Below are positions 6,414 through 11,896 of a stretch of DNA of 11,896 bases, one piece after another; the stretch's first letter is position 1; each line of letters starts with the position of its first letter. The position numbers were made by a program, and so were the translations under genes. The DNA is from UCB3 sp964415605. Lineage in GTDB: Bacteria; Chloroflexota; Anaerolineae; Epilineales; Epilineaceae. The notes beneath the pieces are model-generated. The model was given only the letters and a program-made list of their open reading frames with translations. It was not told the origin of the DNA and did no database searches. The stretch lies in contig CAYQBA010000146.1 in assembly GCA_964415605.1 (NCBI GenBank), positions 1 through 11,896 on the forward strand. The letters are read 5' to 3'.

Positions 6414-6465
6414 CGGCTCGATCCGGCCGCCACCGCGATCGCCGTTCCGCGGGGCGGCGGACGAA

Positions 6466-6499
6466 GGCGCCGTGGGGTGGCCGCGGCGCCACATCTTTT
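6466..6499 (+). promoter_or_regulatory. Competing hairpins and T-rich run in the purE leader (possible attenuator)
   Basis: GGCGCCG (6466-6472) can pair with CGGCGCC (6484-6490) across an 11-base loop. The shorter GTGGC (6477-6481) can instead pair with GCCAC (6488-6492) across CGCGGC. The second is followed directly by ATCTTTT (6493-6499), like a small intrinsic terminator. The two structures share 6484-6490 or its neighbours, so they cannot form together. The ribosome binding site (GGAGAGG, 6500-6506) comes right after. No known riboswitch class is recognisable. Confidence 0.35.
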
Positions 6500-6513
6500 G
6501 GAGAGGATGATCG

Positions 6514-7005
6514 ATGACACCGCTCGTCGGCGTGATCATGGGCTCGCGCTCCGACTGGGAGACGATGGCGCACGCGGCCGCGACGCTGGCGGATCTCGGC
6601 GTCCCGCACGAGGTCCGGGTGGTGTCGGCGCACCGGACGCCCGACCTGCTGTTCGAATACGCCGCGACCGCCGAGGGCCGCGGCCTGGCCGTCATCATCG
6701 CCGGCGCCGGCGGCGCCGCGCACCTGCCGGGCATGACGGCCAGCAAGACCGTGCTGCCCGTGATCGGCGTGCCGGTGCAGTCCAAGGCGTTGAACGGCCT
6801 GGACTCGCTCCTGTCGATCGTCCAGATGCCGGCCGGGGTGCCGGTGGCCACCGTGGCGATCGGCAGGGCCGGCGCGGTCAACGCCGCGCTCCTGGCGGCG
6901 GAGATCGTCGGCGCGGCCCATCCGGAGCACCGCGAGGCGGTCCGGCGGCACCGGACGGCCCAGACCCGGGCCGTCCTGGACCACCCCGATCCCCGCCAGG
7001 GCTGA
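6514..7005 (+). CDS. purE: N5-carboxyaminoimidazole ribonucleotide mutase
   Basis: The 163-residue cytosolic enzyme converts N5-CAIR to CAIR in de novo purine synthesis. Its length and sequence are those of class I bacterial PurE. Visible marks are GVIMGSRSDW (6-15, phosphate/ribose binding), VSAHRTP (37-43) with the catalytic His40, and IAGAGGAAHLPGM (62-74). The class I stretch PVIGVPVQSKALNGLDSLLS lies at 82-101, followed by VQMPAGVPVATVAIG. The start ATG at 6514 has a clear GGAGAGG 7 bases upstream; another ATG at 6507 is in a different frame. purK follows after 7 bases, forming the usual purE-purK pair. Confidence 0.97.
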   Translation: MTPLVGVIMGSRSDWETMAHAAATLADLGVPHEVRVVSAHRTPDLLFEYAATAEGRGLAVIIAGAGGAAHLPGMTASKTVLPVIGVPVQSKALNGLDSLLSIVQMPAGVPVATVAIGRAGAVNAALLAAEIVGAAHPEHREAVRRHRTAQTRAVLDHPDPRQG

Positions 7006-7012
7006 GCGAACG

Positions 7013-8128
7013 GTGCGGATCGGGATCCTCGGCGGCGGCCAGCTCGGGCAGATGCTGGCGCTGGCCGGCCACCCGCTCGGCCTGGCGTGCCGCCTTCTCG
7101 ACGCGGCGCCGGACGCGCCGGGGGGGCGCGTCGCGCCGCTGGACGTCGGCGATCTCGCGGATCCGGCGGTCGTCGCGCGCTTCGCCGCGGGGCTCGACCG
7201 GGCGACGTACGAGTTCGAGAACGTGCCGCTCGCGGCGGCCCAGGCCCTTGCGGCGCGGATCCCGATGTTTCCGCCGCCCGCGGCGCTCGCGGTGGCGCAG
7301 GACCGGCTGGCGGAGAAGACGTTCTTCGCCGATCTCGGCATCGCGACGCCGGCCTTCGCGCCCGTCGACACGCCGGCGGACCTGGCGCGGGCCGTCGAGG
7401 CCGTCGGGCTGCCGGCCGTGCTCAAGACGCGCCGCTTTGGCTACGACGGGAAGGGGCAGTGGCGGCTGCGGACCGCGGCGGACGTGGCGGCCGCCGGCGC
7501 GGAGCTCGCCGCCGGGACGCCCATGATCCTCGAGCGGCACGTGCCGTTCGACCGCGAGCTGTCGATCCTCGCCGTGCGCGGACACGACGGCGCCGAAGCC
7601 TATTACCCGCTCGTCGAGAACACCCATGCCGCGGGCATCCTGCGCTGGTCGCTGGCCCCGGCCACCGCCGCGGCGAGCCTGCAGGCGCTGGCCGAGGCGT
7701 GGGCCAGCCGGGTCATGCGGCGCCTCGAATACGTCGGCGTCGTGGCCATCGAGCTGTTCGAGGCCGGCGGCCGGCTCCTGGCCAACGAGATGGCGCCGCG
7801 CGTCCACAACTCCGGCCACTGGACCATCGAGGGCGCCGAGACCAGCCAGTTCGAGAACCACCTGCGGGCCGTGGCCGGGCTCCCGCTCGGCGCGACGGCG
7901 CCGGTGGGCCATTGCCTGATGGTCAACTGCATCGGCCGCCTGCCGGACGCGGCGGCGGTCCTGGCCATCCCGGGCGCTCACCTTCACGCCTACGGCAAGG
8001 CGCCCCGCCCCGGCCGCAAGGTCGGGCACGTGACGCTGCGGGCGCGCGACGCCGCGGCGCTCGAGCTGGGCGTCGCCGCGCTCCGAGCCGTGCTGCCGCC
8101 GCGCGAGGTGCCCGGGGCTTCCGGCTGA
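7013..8128 (+). CDS. purK: N5-carboxyaminoimidazole ribonucleotide synthase
   Basis: The 371-residue ATP-grasp enzyme carboxylates AIR with bicarbonate and ATP to give N5-CAIR, the substrate of PurE. The N-terminal nucleotide-binding loop GILGGGQLGQM is at 4-14 and YEFENVP at 66-72. The ATP-grasp loop TRRFGYDGKGQ is at 139-149, the metal-binding and catalytic stretch NEMAPRVHNSGHWTIEG at 258-274, and the C-terminal AYGK with RKVGHV at 326-340. The start is taken as GTG at 7013, which gives the standard MRIGILGGGQ beginning; the ribosome binding site is weak, and translational coupling to purE (7 bases upstream) is likely. Its stop lies 24 bases from that of murJ, which faces it. Confidence 0.97.
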   Translation: MRIGILGGGQLGQMLALAGHPLGLACRLLDAAPDAPGGRVAPLDVGDLADPAVVARFAAGLDRATYEFENVPLAAAQALAARIPMFPPPAALAVAQDRLAEKTFFADLGIATPAFAPVDTPADLARAVEAVGLPAVLKTRRFGYDGKGQWRLRTAADVAAAGAELAAGTPMILERHVPFDRELSILAVRGHDGAEAYYPLVENTHAAGILRWSLAPATAAASLQALAEAWASRVMRRLEYVGVVAIELFEAGGRLLANEMAPRVHNSGHWTIEGAETSQFENHLRAVAGLPLGATAPVGHCLMVNCIGRLPDAAAVLAIPGAHLHAYGKAPRPGRKVGHVTLRARDAAALELGVAALRAVLPPREVPGASG

Positions 8129-8154
8129 TCTCGGGCGAGATCGCCGCCCGTCTT
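8127..8154 (+). terminator. Small hairpin between the convergent purK and murJ stops
   Basis: CGGGCG (8132-8137) pairs with CGCCCG (8145-8150) around a 7-base loop and is followed by TCTT, a weak terminator in the purK direction. An alternative hairpin, GATCTC-GGGC-GAGATC (8127-8142), starts inside the purK stop codon. The T run is short, so termination strength is uncertain. No T run exists on the murJ side. Confidence 0.4.
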
Positions 8155-9757
8155 ACGTCCGGCGGATCCGGCGCCACACCGCGCCGGGGTCGACCAGCCC
8201 GAGCGGGATCGCGGCGGTGAGATAGGCCAAACCGCCCGTGATGCTGGCGAGCGCGGCGCGGACCAATGCTTCGACCAGGGGACCGCCGCCGATCCCGGCG
8301 CTGGCCAGCGGAGGGACCGCCGCGAGCGTCGCGATCATCGCGACGGCCATCGCGGCGCCCGCGATGGCCGACCGGACGGCCGTGCCGCCGATGCGCCGGC
8401 CATCGACGCCGCCCAGCGGCTGGCGGAGCAGCCACAGCCCGAGCGCGACCTCGAGGGTCACGGCGATGGTGTTGGCCAGCGCCAGCCCGCCCTGGGCCAT
8501 GGGCCCGACCAGCGCGTAGGCCAGGACGACGTTCAGGCCCATGGCTGCCGCGGCCATGTAGAGCGGGGTGAGCGTGTCCTTGCGCGCGTAGAACACCCGC
8601 GCGACGATCTCGAGCACGACGTGCCCGACCAGCCCGCCGGCGAACATCTGGAGCGCGAGGGTGGTCGCGCGCGCCGCGTCGACATCGAATCGGCCGGTTT
8701 GCAGGAGGACGGCCACGATGGGCTCGGCCAGGACGATCATGGCGACGGCCGCCGGCAGGCTGAGCGCGACCATCGCGCGGACGGCGCCCGCCATCGTCGC
8801 GCGCAGCCCCGCCCGGTCGCCGCGCGCCGCCAACTCGGCCAGCGTCGGGAAGGCCGCCGTGCCCACGGCGGTCCCCAGGATGGTCTGCGGCATCTGGCTG
8901 ATCACCCAGGCGAAGTTGAGCGCCGCCAGGCTGCCGCCGGGCAGCGCCGAGGCCAGTCGGGTGTTGACGATGAAGACCGCCTGGACGGTCGCCAGCGCAG
9001 CGATGCGCGGGGCCATGAGCCGCAGCACCTGGCGGACGGCGGGGTGGGCCAAGGCGAAGGCCGGCCGGTAGCGGAAGCCGTGGCGGGCCAGGCCGGGCAG
9101 CTTGACGACGAGGTGCCCGACGGCGCCGAGCACCACCCCGTACGCGAGCCCCCGGATCCCGAAGCGCGGGGCCAGCCACGCCGCGCCGGCCAGGATGCCG
9201 GCGTTGTACACGATGGGCGCCAGCGCCGGCAGCCAGAAGTGTTGGAACGCATTCAAGATGCCCATCTGGATGCCCGACAACGCGAAGACCAGGGTGCTGA
9301 CCAGGACGATCCGCATCAGGTCGACCGTCAGCGCCTGCTGGTCCGGGCCGAAGCCGGGCGCCACCACCTGGGCCGTGAGCCACGGCGCCGCCACCGCGGC
9401 GATCCCGGCCAGGAGCGCCGTCGTCGCGAAGACGACGTTCGTGACGCCGCTCGCGATGGTCCACGCGTCATCCGGGTCGTCGCGCGCCAGCGCCTCGGCG
9501 AAGACCGGCAGGAAGGCGCTGATCAGCGCGCCGCCGGCGATCAGCGTGAAGAGCAGGTCCGGGATGCGGAACGCCGCGACGTACGCGTCGAGCTCGGGCG
9601 ACGCCCCGAACGCGTGCGCGATGGCGCGGTCGCGCAGGAGCCCGACGACCTTCGACAGCACGAAGGCGCCGGAGACGATGAACGAGGCCCGTACGACGCG
9701 GGCGGCGCGGCCGCCGTCGGCGTTGGGGGCGACGGTCGACGAGGGCTCGGTGGGCAT
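8153..9757 (-). CDS. murJ: Lipid II flippase MurJ (MviN family)
   Basis: A 534-residue polytopic inner-membrane protein that moves lipid II across the membrane for peptidoglycan synthesis. Hydrophobic segments run along nearly the whole length, as expected for 14 helices. N-terminal family marks are SGAFVLSKVVGLLRDRAIAH (29-48), ELDAYVAAFRIPDLL (55-69) and IAGGALISAFLPVF (73-86). Later marks are SGIQMGILNAFQHF (161-174), LNFAWVISQMPQTILGTAVGTAAFPTLAE (280-308), LLQTGRFD (351-358) and RVFYARKDTLTPLY (387-400). No C-terminal kinase-like domain of the long actinobacterial type is present. The start ATG at 9757 is the first possible one. It lacks a ribosome binding site but has TATCAT ending 8 bases upstream, so it is probably read from a leaderless transcript. 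It faces away from the rifamycin-phosphotransferase-like gene. Confidence 0.96.
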   Translation of the reverse strand: MPTEPSSTVAPNADGGRAARVVRASFIVSGAFVLSKVVGLLRDRAIAHAFGASPELDAYVAAFRIPDLLFTLIAGGALISAFLPVFAEALARDDPDDAWTIASGVTNVVFATTALLAGIAAVAAPWLTAQVVAPGFGPDQQALTVDLMRIVLVSTLVFALSGIQMGILNAFQHFWLPALAPIVYNAGILAGAAWLAPRFGIRGLAYGVVLGAVGHLVVKLPGLARHGFRYRPAFALAHPAVRQVLRLMAPRIAALATVQAVFIVNTRLASALPGGSLAALNFAWVISQMPQTILGTAVGTAAFPTLAELAARGDRAGLRATMAGAVRAMVALSLPAAVAMIVLAEPIVAVLLQTGRFDVDAARATTLALQMFAGGLVGHVVLEIVARVFYARKDTLTPLYMAAAAMGLNVVLAYALVGPMAQGGLALANTIAVTLEVALGLWLLRQPLGGVDGRRIGGTAVRSAIAGAAMAVAMIATLAAVPPLASAGIGGGPLVEALVRAALASITGGLAYLTAAIPLGLVDPGAVWRRIRRT

Positions 9758-9765
9758 GGCGCTCG

Positions 9766-9795
9766 ATGATACACGACGCCGCCGCCGGGCGTCGA
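9766..9795 (-). promoter_or_regulatory. Leaderless-type promoter of murJ
   Basis: On the minus strand, TATCAT (9771-9766, 5 of 6 to TATAAT) ends 8 bases before the ATG at 9757, so transcription should begin at or within a base or two of the start codon. TCGACG (9795-9790, 4 of 6) lies 18 bases upstream as a weak -35. It overlaps the -35 of the opposite promoter. Confidence 0.55.
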
Positions 9796-9819
9796 CACCG
9801 CCGGCCGATCGGGTATACT
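9792..9819 (+). promoter_or_regulatory. Leaderless-type promoter of the rifamycin-phosphotransferase-like gene
   Basis: TCGACA (9792-9797, 5 of 6) and TATACT (9814-9819, 5 of 6) are 16 bases apart. The -10 ends 7 bases before the ATG at 9827, so transcription should start on the start codon itself. No ribosome binding site is present. The -35 shares the GTCGAC palindrome (9791-9796) with the opposite murJ promoter. Confidence 0.65.
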
Positions 9820-9826
9820 CACCCGC

Positions 9827-11896
9827 ATGGAAGCAACATCGCAGTGGGCCCTGCCGTTCGACCAGATCTCCGCCGCCGACCTCCCGTCCGTCGGCGGCAA
9901 GGGCGCCAACCTCGGCGAGATGACCCGCGCCGGGTTCCCCATCCCGCCCGGGTTCTGCGTCACCACCGCCGCCTTCGACGCGTTCATGGCCGCCCAGCCC
10001 GGCCCCGGGGGCGCCGCGGACGCCGGGGCCGAAGTCTTCGGCGCGCTCGACACCCTCGCACCGGGCGACGTCGAGGCGGTCCGCGCGGCCGGCGCGGCGA
10101 TCCGCGCCCGGCTCGTGGCGCGCCCCGTGCCGCCCGCCGTGACGGCCGCCATCCGCGCCGCATGGGAGGCCGCCGGCGTGGGGCACGCCTACGCCGTCCG
10201 CTCCAGCGCCACCGCCGAGGATCTGCCCGACGCCTCGTTCGCCGGGCAGCAGGACACGTACCTCAACGTCCGCGGCGGCGACGCCCTGGTCGAGGCCGTC
10301 CGGGCGTGCTGGGCGTCGCTGTTCACCGACCGCGCCATCCTGTATCGCATGCAGAACGGGTTCGATCACCGCCACGTCAAGCTGTCGGTGGTGGTCCAGC
10401 GGATGGTCGAGCCGGCGATGTCGGGCATCCTCTTCACGGCCGACCCGCTGACCGGCCATCGCCACGTCACGTCGATCGACGCCGGCTTCGGGCTCGGCGA
10501 GGCGCTCGTGTCCGGCATCGTGTCGGCCGATCTCTACCGCGTCGACGCCCGCACGGACCGCCTCATCGAGGCGACCGTGGGCGACAAGCCCATCGCGATC
10601 CGCTCGCTGCCGGAGGGGGGGACGCTGCGCGAGACCCTCTCCGACGCGCAGCGCCATGCGCAGGTGCTGTCCGAGCCCCAGGTCGTCGCCCTGGCGCGGC
10701 TCGGCCGCCGCGTCGCCGCCCACTACGGCAAGCCCCAGGACATCGAGTGGTGCATCGACGCCGCCGGCGACGTCTTCATCGTCCAGTCCCGGCCGATCAC
10801 ATCGCTCTACCCGCTGCCAGACCCGCCCCCGGGCGACGATGCGCTGCATGTGTACCTCAGCTTCAGCCACGTGCAGGTCATGACCGACCCGATCCCGCCG
10901 ATGGGCCGGTCGGTGCTGCGAACACTGCTGCCGATCGGCAAGCTGGATCGCCCGCGCGACGAGACCCAGTTCATGGCGGCGGCGGGCGGCCGGTTGTACG
11001 TCGACCTCACCCCCATGCTCGTCACCGCCCGAGCCAGGCACGCCCTGCCGCGCGCCTTGTCCATCGCCGATCAGCTCATCGCCGACGCCGTCGGCGAAGT
11101 CGTGCAGCGCCCGGAGTTCACCGCGCGGCTCGGGCGCCTGCACCGCCGCATCCACCCCCTGGACACCGCGCGCTTCGTCGTGCCCGTCGTCGGCAAGGCC
11201 CTGCGCTGGCTGTGGGGACGGCCGCCCGAGTCGGCGGTCCCCTTCGTCGAAGCCAGCATGGCCGCGGTGTTGGCCGTGATCGACCGCGACCTGGCCGCCT
11301 CCGGGCCGCCCGCGGCGCGCCTCCGCCTCGCTCAGACGATCGCCGGCTCCGTCTTCGCCAGGCACGTCCTGAAGTTCCTCCCGGTGATCGCGGGCGGGAT
11401 GGTCGGGCGGCTGATGCTCGTCCGGCTGACCGGCGACCCCGTGGGCGTCGACGCCATCCTGCGCGGCTTGCACGGCAACGCCACCACCGCGATGGACCTC
11501 GAGGTCGGCGACCTGGCCGACGTGGCGCGCCGCCACCCGGCGGTCGTCGAATGCCTGACGTCGCGGCCGCCAGCGGCGGCGCTGGCGGCCGTCGGCGCGG
11601 TCGAGGGCGGCCCGGACTTCCTCGCCGCCTTGCAGGCATTCGTCGCCCGCTACGGGATGCGGGGCCCGTCCGAGATCGACATCACCCGCCCGCGTTGGGG
11701 CGAGGATCCCGCACCGCTGATCCAGGTGGTTGTCGGGAGCCTCCAGCACGCGACGGGCGGAACCCATCGCGCCCAGCACGCCCGCCAGGTGGCCGACGGC
11801 GAGGCCGCCGTGGCCCGGCTGGTGGCCTCGGCGCGCCGCGGCCCACTCGGCGCCGCGCGCGCCCAAGTGCACGAGACGTACATCGTCGCGCAAACC
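9827..11896 (+). CDS. rph: Rifamycin phosphotransferase-like / PEP synthase-like dikinase (partial, runs off right edge)
   Basis: The frame is open for 690 codons to the window end with no stop. The N-terminal ATP-binding (PPDK-N) domain spans about residues 10-325: GGKGANLGEM (23-32, Lys25), VRSSATAEDLPDASFAGQQ (124-142, Arg125), MSGILFTADPLTG (198-210), DAGFGLGEALVSGIVS (218-233), DIEW (305-308, Glu307) and VQSRPITSLYP (319-329). The next section begins HVYLSFSHVQVMTDPIPPMG (341-360) with AAGGRLYVDLT (385-395) and, later, MRGPSEIDITRPRW (611-624). This arrangement resembles the rifamycin-binding domain of rifamycin phosphotransferases, which phosphorylate the drug's C21 hydroxyl using ATP, releasing AMP and phosphate. 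Those enzymes are about 865 residues, so the swivelling phospho-His domain lies beyond the edge. A PEP-synthase-like enzyme of other substrate is the alternative. The start ATG gives MEATSQWALPFDQIS and follows a -10 box closely, with no ribosome binding site. Confidence 0.8.
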   Translation, partial: MEATSQWALPFDQISAADLPSVGGKGANLGEMTRAGFPIPPGFCVTTAAFDAFMAAQPGPGGAADAGAEVFGALDTLAPGDVEAVRAAGAAIRARLVARPVPPAVTAAIRAAWEAAGVGHAYAVRSSATAEDLPDASFAGQQDTYLNVRGGDALVEAVRACWASLFTDRAILYRMQNGFDHRHVKLSVVVQRMVEPAMSGILFTADPLTGHRHVTSIDAGFGLGEALVSGIVSADLYRVDARTDRLIEATVGDKPIAIRSLPEGGTLRETLSDAQRHAQVLSEPQVVALARLGRRVAAHYGKPQDIEWCIDAAGDVFIVQSRPITSLYPLPDPPPGDDALHVYLSFSHVQVMTDPIPPMGRSVLRTLLPIGKLDRPRDETQFMAAAGGRLYVDLTPMLVTARARHALPRALSIADQLIADAVGEVVQRPEFTARLGRLHRRIHPLDTARFVVPVVGKALRWLWGRPPESAVPFVEASMAAVLAVIDRDLAASGPPAARLRLAQTIAGSVFARHVLKFLPVIAGGMVGRLMLVRLTGDPVGVDAILRGLHGNATTAMDLEVGDLADVARRHPAVVECLTSRPPAAALAAVGAVEGGPDFLAALQAFVARYGMRGPSEIDITRPRWGEDPAPLIQVVVGSLQHATGGTHRAQHARQVADGEAAVARLVASARRGPLGAARAQVHETYIVAQT

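Noticed and set aside
5616..7425. Minus-strand open frames antisense to dedA, purE and purK
   Set aside because: Low-complexity products opposite three well-identified genes; no ribosome binding site or domain supports them.
8621..9769. Plus-strand open frame of 382 codons antisense to murJ
   Set aside because: Product is Arg/Gln/Asp-rich without a fold signature, while the opposite strand is a clear MurJ.
8153..11893. Minus-strand frame of about 1246 codons joining murJ to sequence antisense of the rifamycin-phosphotransferase-like gene
   Set aside because: Only the murJ part (from 9757) is real. The upstream part is antisense to a plus-strand gene with clear ATP-binding motifs.
1..11896. 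Mobile element, CRISPR array, toxin-antitoxin or defence island
   Set aside because: I found no transposase, integrase, repeat-spacer array, tRNA, flanking direct repeats or base-composition break; the genes look like stable core or near-core genes.

Overview
This is a very GC-rich bacterial chromosome segment, about 70% G+C or more by eye. It is densely packed with vertically inherited, housekeeping-type genes. I see no insertion sequence, tRNA, rRNA, CRISPR array or phage gene. The protein style suggests a free-living, deep-branching Gram-positive or monoderm-like lineage. My best guess is Chloroflexota, on three grounds: the seryl-tRNA synthetase motif-2 region, a small WMTLP-type membrane protein paired with a DedA protein, and two genes with leaderless-type starts. 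That placement is inference only, and an actinobacterial or other high-GC lineage is not excluded.

Layout. The left edge (minus strand) holds the first 47 codons of an exported protein, with its own extended -10 promoter, a good ribosome binding site and, upstream, two near-identical dyad repeats. Next on the minus strand come mgtA (Mg2+ P-type ATPase) and, upstream of it, serS. They are 8 bases apart and transcribed serS-mgtA from one promoter. A 214-base divergent region then leads to plus-strand genes: an SDR oxidoreductase, an unrecognised membrane-anchored protein translationally coupled to a DedA-family protein, and the purine pair purE-purK. purE has its own promoter, overlapping the dedA stop codon, and a leader of about 100 bases that can fold into two competing hairpins. 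purK converges on murJ (minus strand, lipid II flippase) with a small hairpin between the stop codons. A 69-base divergent region carries back-to-back, overlapping promoters for murJ and a plus-strand gene that runs off the right edge. That last gene encodes a rifamycin-phosphotransferase / PEP-synthase-like enzyme truncated by the window.

How the genes relate. Functions are mostly independent: translation (serS), Mg2+ uptake (mgtA), purine synthesis (purEK, the AIR to CAIR steps), cell wall (murJ), and a likely antibiotic-modifying or PEP-synthase-like dikinase. The most distinctive material is regulatory or small. It includes the tandem dyads with a compensatory base-pair change at 224-280, a 14-base palindrome on the SDR promoter, the purE leader, the shared -35 region between two leaderless genes, and the coupled hypothetical-DedA membrane pair. 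Many long open frames antisense to real genes exist only because of the high G+C; they are listed as rejected.
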